Part shown: positions 18,732 to 26,518 of the stretch, piece by piece
How the letters are laid out: the number at the start of each line of letters is the position of its first letter
Position numbering within the stretch: the stretch's first letter is position 1
Position numbers and translations under genes: made by a program
Notes under the pieces: model-generated
Told to the model about the DNA's origin: nothing
Seen by the model: only the letters and a program-made list of their open reading frames with translations
The model's database searches: none
DNA from: SZUA-229 sp036567985
Lineage (GTDB): Bacteria; Pseudomonadota; Gammaproteobacteria; SZUA-229
Direction: 5' to 3'
Assembly: GCA_036567985.1 (NCBI GenBank)
Contig: DATCTK010000044.1
Location: forward strand, 1-64,000
DNA: 64,000 nucleotides

Positions 18732-19046
18732 ATGGAAGCATCATCCTGTAGTAAAGCTGAACCCTTTGCATTGCAAGTACTTGGCGATTCCATGCAGCCT
18801 GAATTTATGGACGGCGTAGTCATAGTGGTGGACCCGGAAGGTGTGGTGCGTGATGGCTGTTATGTGGTGGCGCTGGATCAACGCAATGAGTACACATTTC
18901 GTCAGTACCGTGAATATGGCGATAAGCACTATCTGGTACCGCTGAATGACTTATATGAAACCGAGGAATTTGCCGGCCCTTCCCATATCAAGGGCGTGGT
19001 GGTACAGCAGGCGGGAAAACACCGAAAAGATCGAAAGTTTTATTAA
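18732..19046 (+). CDS. S24/LexA-like domain protein, probably protease-dead
   Basis: 104 residues from ATG 18732, preceded by AAAGGT. The S24 peptidase-like signature FALQVLGDSMQPEFMDG carries the usual serine (Ser20). The second catalytic residue, a lysine in the TVKR-type strand of LexA/UmuD, appears as arginine in EYTFRQYREY, so self-cleavage is doubtful. There is no DNA-binding domain. It is therefore neither a LexA repressor nor a UmuD. Earlier in-frame start codons exist at 18666 but the added residues look non-native. Confidence 0.75.
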   Translation: MEASSCSKAEPFALQVLGDSMQPEFMDGVVIVVDPEGVVRDGCYVVALDQRNEYTFRQYREYGDKHYLVPLNDLYETEEFAGPSHIKGVVVQQAGKHRKDRKFY

Positions 19047-19419
19047 GTTTTAATTAAGGTGCCTCTGAGCAAGGCTGACATGCCAGTATTATTCAGAGAG
19101 CCCTTAACGCTTCCCAGCGTGTATGACATATGCCGGTGCCTTCGCGCTAATCGTTTCTACAGGATGGCATCAGGCAAAGTGTAGTTTCCATATCCCGTAA
19201 AAATCTGTCAGACCTGCAGATGACGCTTATGTTAATCAAAGAAACCATGAAACGCGAATGAATACTAAGGCTTACTGTTAAAAGCCTTGCTTGCGTTTAT
19301 TTATTCCACACATCCTGCGCTTCACCCTTCGGGCCGTGCGTTCGCTCGTTCAAAGTGCTCCTGCACTTTAGTGCGTTTTCTTTCTGCTTCTGGCATTTAA
19401 TGCCAGGGTGGAGGCGGGT
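19047..19419. other. Intergenic region between convergent S24-like and rhodanese genes, with hairpins
   Basis: 373 bases, no supported gene. It contains an inverted repeat AAGGCTT/AAGCCTT near 19267-19290, AAAGTGC/GCACTTT near 19356-19374, and CTGGCAT/ATGCCAG at 19390-19406. The last lies 14 bases past the rhodanese stop and probably ends the minus-strand dsr unit. The start of the region (CCTCTGAGC... ATTATTCAGAG) resembles the CCTCTGA/TCAGAGG hairpins at 15.6 kb. Confidence 0.5.
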
Positions 19420-19890
19420 TCAGTCTGTATCCGGCCCCATCTGTTCCGGGTCGGGGCTTTTGCTGAAATAGGCGTCGGCAGTGTCTTCGTCCACTTCTTT
19501 ATTGTCGCTGTTATAAAGCGGCAGTTCATAATCAAACCAGCCACGCAGGCCGGTTTTTAGCGAGATCACATGATTAAAGCCCATTTGCTGCATGGTGTGG
19601 GCTGCCAGTGCGCTGCGATTACCGGAACGGCAGATGACGACCACCTCCTTGTCACGCGCCGCTGCCAGCTTGGGTAAGGTGTCTGTATAGCCCCAGTCAC
19701 AGGCTGATTCCAGAATACCACGTGGCACATTGAGTGAGTTCTGGATGTGTACCGTGTTGTACTCGCGAGGCTCGGTAATATCGATCAGCAGAATATCTTC
19801 GGCTGCGTTGAGCTTTTCTTCCAGGTCCCAGGGAAAAATTTCCCTGATTGAGGGAAGAATATCATCAATTAATGAGCGAAATGTTTTCAT
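19420..19890 (-). CDS. Rhodanese-domain sulfurtransferase
   Basis: 156 residues, single rhodanese domain (about 25-130) with active-site loop VVVICRSGNRSALA, in which the cysteine would carry persulfide. The C-terminal tail is acidic and unstructured. No signal peptide, so cytoplasmic. It is the last gene of the minus-strand dsr unit, 15 bases downstream of the response regulator, and is a good candidate to pass sulfane sulfur to TusA or DsrE-type carriers. A stem-loop follows its stop. Confidence 0.88.
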   Translation of the reverse strand: MKTFRSLIDDILPSIREIFPWDLEEKLNAAEDILLIDITEPREYNTVHIQNSLNVPRGILESACDWGYTDTLPKLAAARDKEVVVICRSGNRSALAAHTMQQMGFNHVISLKTGLRGWFDYELPLYNSDNKEVDEDTADAYFSKSPDPEQMGPDTD

Positions 19891-19905
19891 AGCGGCGCTG
19901 CCTGA

Positions 19906-20577
19906 TTAACTGTTGCTGTCATGAGTTTTATTTTGCTTCAGGCCCTGTTCTACCGCAATAACCGCGGCTTCGACCCGTGAGTGTACTTCCAGTTTGCGTA
20001 GAATCGCTTTAACGTGAAGTTTTACCGTGCCATCGGATATCCCCAGATTGCGTGCGATAACCTTATTGCTCTGTCCATCGGCAAGCAGGCAGAGAATTTC
20101 CAGTTCGCGTGGTGTGAGCTCGGAAAACGGTGTTTCCTTTTCGACTTCTTCAATCGGGTCGCCCTGTACCATTTTTGCCAGCACATCGGTGAGGCCATGG
20201 GCAACCACGCTTTTGCCTTTTTCGATATCGCGCAGGGCACTGACCAGTTCATCCGGTTCCATGTCTTTTAGTAGATAGCCCTGTGCGCCATTGCGCAGCG
20301 CTTCAACCAGATCATGTTCTTCATTGCTGGTAGTAAGCATTACAATGGGGATATCAATGTGCTGTTTTTTGGCTTCGATTAATACTTCCAGGCCGCTCAT
20401 GTCTGGCATGCGTAAATCCAGCAGCACAATGTCCGGCTTGAGCTCATCAATCAGTTGCAGGCCGGTGGCGCCTTCGGCAACTGCATCTATGACTTCTATG
20501 CCGCGTTGTTCAAGCAGCCCCTGCAGGCCGACGCGGAACAGCGCGTGGTCATCAATTATTAATACACGCATACTCAA
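19906..20577 (-). CDS. NarL/FixJ-family response regulator in the dsr unit
   Basis: 223 residues. Receiver domain (about 4-120) with acidic pocket LIIDDHALF, phosphoacceptor Asp54 in DIVLLDLRMPDMSG, and Lys in YLLKDMEPDE; then a LuxR-type helix-turn-helix (about 150-212) with LTPRELEILCLLADGQSNKV and the GISDGTVKLHVKAILRKL recognition segment close to that of NarL. Its start overlaps the kinase gene by four bases. Because it lies at the end of the dsr unit it is a natural candidate regulator of dsr transcription. Confidence 0.93.
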   Translation of the reverse strand: MSMRVLIIDDHALFRVGLQGLLEQRGIEVIDAVAEGATGLQLIDELKPDIVLLDLRMPDMSGLEVLIEAKKQHIDIPIVMLTTSNEEHDLVEALRNGAQGYLLKDMEPDELVSALRDIEKGKSVVAHGLTDVLAKMVQGDPIEEVEKETPFSELTPRELEILCLLADGQSNKVIARNLGISDGTVKLHVKAILRKLEVHSRVEAAVIAVEQGLKQNKTHDSNS

Positions 20578-21989
20578 GCGCTTATCTCCGATAATCGTTG
20601 TAGCGGATCATATTTGGTCTCGCTGCTATAGGTAAAGTACAACTCGATGCGTGTGCCTTCATCAGGTTCGCTTTCGATGCGTAAGTCGCCACCCAGGTAA
20701 TTGGCGCGTTCGCGCATAATATTAAGCCCGACATGCTTGCCGGGGTGTTCGCTGATATTCGGTGTTTCAAAACCCTGGCCGTCGTTTTCAATCAGAATAT
20801 GGTGGTTGCCATTTTCATCGCAACGAAACATCAGGCGTACATTGTGCGCATTGCTGTGCTTGCGAATATTATTCATCGCTTCCTGCACAATGCGGAAAAT
20901 GTGCATTTCGAGGTTGGTGGGTAAGTCGGAATTTTCCCATTGCTGCTGCAACAGGATATGCATGCCTGTGTCCTTGCGTAAACGGGATATGAGCTTCTCG
21001 ACCGCGGGCATCAGGCCCTGTTTATCAATTGGCGTACGGCAGTGGGCAATCAGCTCGCGCAGATCGGAATAGGCTTCATCCAGGCTGTTTTCTACCTGCT
21101 CGATGCCACGAATCGATTTGAATTCGGAGGTGGGCTGCAGGGTTTCATCCAGCACCCGTACCTGGAAACGTAAACTGGCCAGGGTCTGTGCCAGTGAGTC
21201 ATGCAGTTCATTGGCGATCAGGCTACGCTCCTGCATAATAATCATGCGTCGGGATTCCTGGTCCTGTTTGGCTTTTTCAATGGCGATTGACAGTTGATCC
21301 GCCAGTGTCGACAGTAATTCAAGTAAATCATTCTGGCTGGCAAACGGGCGCTGGTTCAGCTTGATACGAATGACGCCCAGGGTGTGCTTGCCGTTGTGCA
21401 GTGGCAGGTAATAGGAGCGTACATCATCACTTACATCACACTGCAGGATTTCCGCCAACCGGGTGACATGCTGGTTGTCATGGATAATGTCGTTTTCAAT
21501 CAGCGTGCTGGCCAGCTCTTCGGTGATCTTGACCCGCCGCGGCTGTGAAACCACCTTGGGGTCAATGCCAGAACCGGCAATGTACTCCAGCCAGTTGTTT
21601 TCAGTAATCAGCCACACGGATACATTCTTTGCATCCAGTTCTTCATTGGTTTTTTTGCAGAACAGCACCAGCACTTCTTTCAGCTCGCGTCCACTGCTCA
21701 CCGTGCTGGTGACGTTATACAGAATCTGCTGTGCCTTGTTCTGCTGCTGATTGTTCAGTGTCTGCCTGCGCTGGCTGCGAAAGGCAATATAGGAAATGGC
21801 CAGAAACGACAGCAGCAGCAACACGATGTGTATGCTCAGCGGCAGGGTTTTTGAGCCCTCAGTGGTCGCCAGCCAGATGCCGGTGAGCAGTAGTAGACTG
21901 AGCAGGGTAAACAGCGCAGTGATGCAGTTAAGCAAATGCTTGAGAGACATTTGCCTGAATTCCATCTGTATACGCTCGGTAAATGACAT
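20574..21989 (-). CDS. NarX-like membrane sensor histidine kinase with GAF domain
   Basis: 471 residues: two membrane helices (about 19-41 and 51-70) joined by only about nine residues, so unlike NarX there is no periplasmic sensor. Then a cytoplasmic GAF-like domain (about 90-235), a HisKA_3 dimerisation domain with phosphoacceptor His263 in IANELHDSLAQTLASLRFQV, and a HATPase domain (FRIVQEAMNNIRKHSNAHNV, then GQGF and GLNIMRERA). Input is therefore likely intracellular or from the membrane. Paired with the overlapping response regulator; 44 bases downstream of dsrR. Confidence 0.92.
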   Translation of the reverse strand: MSFTERIQMEFRQMSLKHLLNCITALFTLLSLLLLTGIWLATTEGSKTLPLSIHIVLLLLSFLAISYIAFRSQRRQTLNNQQQNKAQQILYNVTSTVSSGRELKEVLVLFCKKTNEELDAKNVSVWLITENNWLEYIAGSGIDPKVVSQPRRVKITEELASTLIENDIIHDNQHVTRLAEILQCDVSDDVRSYYLPLHNGKHTLGVIRIKLNQRPFASQNDLLELLSTLADQLSIAIEKAKQDQESRRMIIMQERSLIANELHDSLAQTLASLRFQVRVLDETLQPTSEFKSIRGIEQVENSLDEAYSDLRELIAHCRTPIDKQGLMPAVEKLISRLRKDTGMHILLQQQWENSDLPTNLEMHIFRIVQEAMNNIRKHSNAHNVRLMFRCDENGNHHILIENDGQGFETPNISEHPGKHVGLNIMRERANYLGGDLRIESEPDEGTRIELYFTYSSETKYDPLQRLSEISA

Positions 21990-22033
21990 AATGGCCTGCT
22001 GCTGTTGTGTTGACTGTGCCGTCTGTTGTCCGC

Positions 22034-22351
22034 TTATTTTTCTTTTGGCGGAACGTAACTCGGGTCGTTGGGGTTCATAAAGATAAACTGGGGTTCACCA
22101 CCTTCTTCCAGCGCAACATAGTCAACTTTGGTGCCGTTAAGAAACTCATTGGCGGTGACCGATACAATAACATCTACACCTTCGGATGTGTGGGTAATAT
22201 CACCTTCCTTGATGTCATCGAAGCCCATGCCATAGTGAAAGCTGCCGTCATCCATACGGGTGCAGGCCAGGCGCAGTGGCAGGCCGTCGAGGTTCGATTC
22301 TTTGGCTGAATGTTTGATCTGCTTTGCAGCAGCCGAGGTTAGTGTAATCAT
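22034..22351 (-). CDS. dsrR: DsrR, IscA-like A-type protein without cysteines
   Basis: 105 residues with the HesB/IscA beta-fold (ITLTSAAAKQIKHSA, FHYGMGFDD). Normal A-type carriers end with a CxC pair; here the C-terminus reads FIFMNPNDPSYVPPKEK, so the iron-sulfur ligands are missing, as in DsrR of Allochromatium. DsrR is reported to act in dsr expression control rather than cluster delivery. It overlaps dsrN by four bases. Confidence 0.9.
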   Translation of the reverse strand: MITLTSAAAKQIKHSAKESNLDGLPLRLACTRMDDGSFHYGMGFDDIKEGDITHTSEGVDVIVSVTANEFLNGTKVDYVALEEGGEPQFIFMNPNDPSYVPPKEK

Positions 22352-23745
22352 GTGTTACTCCGCTTAGTACGTTTACAATGCTGTACAAACTGTACAAATC
22401 GTTGTGCCCAGTGATTGCTTGCCGTGTCACGCAGGTGAGCATAGCAAGCCAGGGTGTTGTTGATGATAATGCCGTCAAATTCACCGGTGATGCCCGAACC
22501 ACGTTTAACCCGGTAGGCAAATTTAACATCCGGGTCGAGGTTTTCAAGTGACGAATAATGGAACTCGTGCGCGGCAATCAGCGGTGCTGGTTGCGGTGCA
22601 AAGTCCAGCCATGGATGCGCCGGCGTTTCTTCCAGCTGGATATAACCCCGTCCCTGGGGTTTATCGTGCATGACGCAATCGGCGGGAATAAAGCCCACCA
22701 TATCGCCCTGTGTTTCGTTCCAGCTCAGCTTGCGGCTAAGGTACATCAGCCCACCGCATTCCGCATAGCAGGGAAGGCCGTCCTGCAATGCCTGTTTGAT
22801 TGCCTCGCGCATTGTGCGGTTCGCTGACAGTGCTTCAATGCGTGTTTCAGGGAAGCCCCCGCCAATGAATAAAGCGTCGATCTCGGGCAACTCAGTGTCC
22901 CTGATGGTGTCGATTGTTACCAGTTTCGCACCACAATCTTCAAGTGCCTGTAAATCGCCCGGGTAGTAGAAGCCGAAGGCATCGTTTTTAACCACGCCAA
23001 TGCTTATCGGCGAGTCGAGTTGAATCGGTGAAGTGACAGAAGTTTCTGGTAGCGTTATTTCACCTGCACTGTCGGCAATCGAGCGCAGACCTGATAGATC
23101 AACCTGCTGTTTCACCAGGTCACGTATCTGCATAATCTTGCGGTCGGCGGAATCATCTTCATTGCTGGGCATCAGGCCCAGGTGGCGTTCCTCGATGGAC
23201 ATGTCGGGGTTGCGCTGCACCGCGCCAATTACTTTGACGTCTGTGTAGTGCTCGATAACCTGACGCAGTTTGCTTTCATGGCGGCTGCCACCGACCTGGT
23301 TGAGAATCACCCCGGCGATATTGATGTCTTTTTCAAATGACTGGTAACCGAGGATCAGCGGCGCTACCCCACGGCTGACACCACGGGTATCCAGCACCAG
23401 CACCACCGGCGCGTTTAGCAGGCGGGCGAGGGCGGCATTGGAGTTACTGCCGTGCAGGTCGAGGCCGTCGAACAGCCCCTTATTGCCTTCAATCAGTGAA
23501 ATATCGGCGCTTGCAGATTGCTGTGCGAAGGTCTCGCGGATTTCATCCTGCTGCATGGTGTAGAAATCCAGATTATGGCAGGGGCGACCGCTGGCACGTC
23601 CCAGCCACATGGGGTCGATATAATCCGGGCCTTTCTTGAATGGTTGAACCCGCAGGCCGCTTTCAGCCAGTGCTGCGCATAAGCCAATACTCAGGGTGGT
23701 TTTACCTGAGGATTTATGTGCTGCTGAGATAAGAAAATGCGACAT
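22348..23745 (-). CDS. dsrN: DsrN, cobyrinic-acid a,c-diamide synthase-like amidase for sirohaem
   Basis: 465 residues. N-terminal dethiobiotin-synthetase-like P-loop domain (LISAAHKSSGKTTLSIGL) and C-terminal class I glutamine amidotransferase domain with Cys in PCYAECGGLMYLS and a catalytic histidine near the end (LACYAHLRDTASN). Homologues amidate cobyrinic acid; in the dsr context DsrN is thought to amidate sirohaem for DsrAB. It follows dsrP after a 207-base gap that holds a stem-loop. Confidence 0.93.
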   Translation of the reverse strand: MSHFLISAAHKSSGKTTLSIGLCAALAESGLRVQPFKKGPDYIDPMWLGRASGRPCHNLDFYTMQQDEIRETFAQQSASADISLIEGNKGLFDGLDLHGSNSNAALARLLNAPVVLVLDTRGVSRGVAPLILGYQSFEKDINIAGVILNQVGGSRHESKLRQVIEHYTDVKVIGAVQRNPDMSIEERHLGLMPSNEDDSADRKIMQIRDLVKQQVDLSGLRSIADSAGEITLPETSVTSPIQLDSPISIGVVKNDAFGFYYPGDLQALEDCGAKLVTIDTIRDTELPEIDALFIGGGFPETRIEALSANRTMREAIKQALQDGLPCYAECGGLMYLSRKLSWNETQGDMVGFIPADCVMHDKPQGRGYIQLEETPAHPWLDFAPQPAPLIAAHEFHYSSLENLDPDVKFAYRVKRGSGITGEFDGIIINNTLACYAHLRDTASNHWAQRFVQFVQHCKRTKRSNT

Positions 23746-23885
23746 GCTGTTAGGTTACCTGTAACAAGAAAACGCCAGACTAAACAGCGAATCCGCGCAG
23801 CATTGCTGCCAATAGAATTGTGCTGGTTTATATAGGGCCACTGGCTGGTTTTTCAATCGTTCCCCTTTAACAGCGTATAAATACA

Positions 23886-23913
23886 AACGGCTCGAAGTGA
23901 ACTCCGAGCCGTT
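23886..23913 (-). terminator. Intra-operon stem-loop between dsrP and dsrN
   Basis: AACGGCTCG and CGAGCCGTT pair perfectly over nine bases with a ten-base loop. On the minus strand the stem is followed by TTTGTATTTATA, so it looks like a partial intrinsic terminator that could lower expression of dsrN and the regulatory genes downstream. Confidence 0.75.
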
Positions 23914-23952
23914 GTTAGCGGGTGATCAGGTCATTGACCTAACCCGTTTTAT

Positions 23953-25176
23953 TTATTCCGCTTTGGCGTGTGGATCTGCAACCGAATCTGCAAGTGACGC
24001 AGGCAGGAAGCCCAGTACCTTGACACCGAACGCAATCATCAGCAGTGACAGTGCAACACCACCCAGACCCAGCATAATTTCCGGCAGGGTAGCTGAGTAC
24101 TGGCTGACAAGTCCATCATTAAAGCCACTTTCCAGAATGGTCATGCCCGGGAACATTTCCAGCGGGTAGGCCTGGCCGGCAATGATAATGGTGTACAGCT
24201 GTGCAAGGCCACCGAACACAACCAGCACACTGGCCAGTGTTAATGTCTTGCGGCAGTTGGCAACGGCGGGTGCGTAGATCAGCGCCAGTGGAACCAGGCT
24301 ACCCAGCAGTATCTGGCCAACCCAGAAGATCATCGAATACTTCTCACCGCCATTTTCACCCAGCAGCATAAAGGCTTCAAAGCCATGGTGCTCGGTCGCG
24401 TACAGGTTAGAGATGTGATACACGAATACAAAGTAGAGTACCGCCAGCACAAACACGCCGAGTAATTTACGCAGACGATTCACCACAACATCACCCAGCT
24501 CACGGCCAGTCCAGTTATAAGACGCCAGCAGTACCAGGATAAACACAGCCAGACCGAACGAGAACGACATAATAATAAACATCGGAGCCATCATCGCCAT
24601 GTCATAGCCGGTGCGGGCTACAAGGAAGCCGAAGATTGAACCGGTACCCGTGGTCAGTGCCAGGCGCCATACAAAGGCGGCAATACCCGCATAGCGGCTG
24701 TACTGTTTCATGGTGCGATCCAGCATAAACCAGGCATAGACACCGACGATAACGAAGAAGCCGTTATACAGGATCATATTCCAGGCAAAGATGGACTTGA
24801 AGTTGTAATAGGTCATGGCAACGATCAGTCGATCCGGGCGACCCAGGTCAAGAACAAGTATCATCAGGCCGCCAGCCAGCAACGCCAGGGCTACCAGAGT
24901 AGACAGCGGTGCCAGTGGCTTATAGATCTTCTTGTTAAAAACCGAGGAGATAGATGCAACATTGAGCGCGCCAGAAGCGGCAACAATCAGGAATACCGCG
25001 AATACATGGGGCATGCCCCAGACAACCTGGTTGTCCATGCCGGTAACCCAGTGTCCGTTGTGCTCCATATAGTAGGTAGAGCCCAGTGCGCCGAGAATAA
25101 AGGCGCCTAGCAGGGCTACAAGCCCCATATAGCCTGCGCTTTTACCTTCAATTGCTTGTAAGTGTATTTTTTTCAT
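23953..25176 (-). CDS. dsrP: DsrP, NrfD-like integral membrane quinone-interacting subunit
   Basis: 407 residues with about ten hydrophobic helices and the PSR-C/NrfD fold (IFAWNMILYNGFFVIVGVYA; TGTGSIFGFLVARTGYD). Part of the DsrMKJOP transmembrane complex, likely the quinone-facing partner of DsrO and DsrJ. Starts 40 bases after dsrO. The C-terminal tail is short and acidic (DSVADPHAKAE). Confidence 0.95.
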   Translation of the reverse strand: MKKIHLQAIEGKSAGYMGLVALLGAFILGALGSTYYMEHNGHWVTGMDNQVVWGMPHVFAVFLIVAASGALNVASISSVFNKKIYKPLAPLSTLVALALLAGGLMILVLDLGRPDRLIVAMTYYNFKSIFAWNMILYNGFFVIVGVYAWFMLDRTMKQYSRYAGIAAFVWRLALTTGTGSIFGFLVARTGYDMAMMAPMFIIMSFSFGLAVFILVLLASYNWTGRELGDVVVNRLRKLLGVFVLAVLYFVFVYHISNLYATEHHGFEAFMLLGENGGEKYSMIFWVGQILLGSLVPLALIYAPAVANCRKTLTLASVLVVFGGLAQLYTIIIAGQAYPLEMFPGMTILESGFNDGLVSQYSATLPEIMLGLGGVALSLLMIAFGVKVLGFLPASLADSVADPHAKAE

Positions 25177-25216
25177 AATGATTTTTATTCAAAGAATATT
25201 GATCGGTTATGCTGCT

Positions 25217-25972
25217 TTAGATTCCTCTATAGCGAACACCAGTATTTAAGCCAAGATCTGCGCGAATCTGCTTGCCGCCGTGTTTCTCGAGCTGCTTTGA
25301 GATTTCGCTTTGCGGATCTTTCAGGTCGCCAAATACCATGGCACCGTGATCGTTTGACGAACAGGCCTCAACACAGGCGGGTGTACCGTCGTTATCTACG
25401 CGGTGTACACACATGGTGCATGACTCAACCGTACCCTTGCCACGTGGCTGGAATTCGACCTTGTTATCAACTGCTTCATGTGCAAAAGAGCGTGCCTTAT
25501 AAGGGCAGGCCATCATGCAATAGCGACAACCGATACAGATGTGACGATCGACCAGAACAATGCCATCGGCGCGCTTGAAGGAAGCACCGGTTGGGCATAC
25601 ATCGACACAGGGTGGATTTTCACAGTGCTGACACATCATGGGCAGAGATACCACGTGATTGGTCAGATTGTCTTTCAGTTTAATCTTGCGAATCCACTTC
25701 TGGTCGGTTAATGGGCGACCATGTGATTCGATACCGTTTTCCTCATGACAGGCTGTGACACAATCGTTACAGCCGCTGCCGCATTTAGCAGTGTCAATCA
25801 GTATGCCCCAGCGTTTTGCATCGGTAACAGGCTCAGCGGCAGGCTTTGCATGTACCTGGTTAAGAACGACGCCAGGTGCAATGGTAAATACTGCGGCAGC
25901 CGTTGCAGATTTTTCAACAAAACTACGGCGTGAAATATTTACCGATTCCTGAGTTACATTGTTTTTATTCAT
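25217..25972 (-). CDS. dsrO: DsrO, periplasmic four-cluster iron-sulfur subunit
   Basis: 251 residues from ATG 25972 (MNKNNVTQESVNISRRSF). A twin-arginine signal (SRRSFVEKSA followed by a hydrophobic stretch and VHA cleavage site) exports the folded protein. Four [4Fe-4S] motifs are visible: CGSGCNDCVTAC, CQHCENPPCVDVCP, CIGCRYCMMACP and CTMCVHR with PACVEAC. It would relay electrons between DsrJ and DsrP. It overlaps the dsrJ 3' end by eight bases, indicating coupled translation. Confidence 0.95.
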   Translation of the reverse strand: MNKNNVTQESVNISRRSFVEKSATAAAVFTIAPGVVLNQVHAKPAAEPVTDAKRWGILIDTAKCGSGCNDCVTACHEENGIESHGRPLTDQKWIRKIKLKDNLTNHVVSLPMMCQHCENPPCVDVCPTGASFKRADGIVLVDRHICIGCRYCMMACPYKARSFAHEAVDNKVEFQPRGKGTVESCTMCVHRVDNDGTPACVEACSSNDHGAMVFGDLKDPQSEISKQLEKHGGKQIRADLGLNTGVRYRGI

Positions 25973-26441
25973 TGCTTGCTCCCGAAACGGATCCATCTGC
26001 AACATCAGTGCTGAGTGGTAAGTTTACCTGTGCATTTGATTTGTGCGGATTTTTACCCACTGGGCGGTCTGTATGGCATTGGAAGCAATCGATGCTGACA
26101 CCGGCATAATTGTGACAACTGCTACAGAAGTGCTTGTCATCACCGAAACGTACCTCGGTGTTTTCAGGAACATGACAGTCGATGCATTCTTTAAGGCTGT
26201 GTTGCTTGGTACGAATACCCTGATGCATTGTTTTATCACGTTGATGAAGCAGGTACTCCATGTGATTTTTTTTCATATCATCTACAGGTTCTACGCATTC
26301 CGTTGACCCGTTTGTTGGGTGGGGAACCTGAGGTGCAAAAGCTGGTTTTTCACCGGAACTAGCAAAAGCGGTAAACACCACTGCTGTAGTGCCCGCGATT
26401 GTAATCAAGGCTTTATGCATGAGATTTTTCATCTGCAGCAT
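25965..26441 (-). CDS. dsrJ: DsrJ, triheme cytochrome c of DsrMKJOP
   Basis: 158 residues with an N-terminal hydrophobic export signal/anchor (about 11-28) and three CxxCH haem sites: CIDCH (86-90), CSSCH (106-110) and CFQCH (119-123). Cys49 in STECVEPV fits the unusual His/Cys haem ligation known for DsrJ. GGAG lies seven bases before ATG 26441. Its haems would be installed by the CcmA-I system encoded at the left of the window. Confidence 0.95.
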   Translation of the reverse strand: MLQMKNLMHKALITIAGTTAVVFTAFASSGEKPAFAPQVPHPTNGSTECVEPVDDMKKNHMEYLLHQRDKTMHQGIRTKQHSLKECIDCHVPENTEVRFGDDKHFCSSCHNYAGVSIDCFQCHTDRPVGKNPHKSNAQVNLPLSTDVADGSVSGASNE

Positions 26442-26483
26442 TAGTCACTCCAATAGTTAAAGACCTTGTAACTATTCAGGTTG

Positions 26484-26508
26484 TTCCGCCAGCAGGCTGC
26501 TGGCGGAA
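26484..26508 (-). terminator. Intra-operon stem-loop between dsrL and dsrJ
   Basis: TTCCGCCAGCA and TGCTGGCGGAA form a perfect 11-base-pair GC-rich stem with a three-base loop, ten bases after the dsrL stop. No U-run follows, which favours mRNA processing or 3'-end stabilisation over full termination. Confidence 0.75.
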
Positions 26509-26518
26509 AACTGAGATG

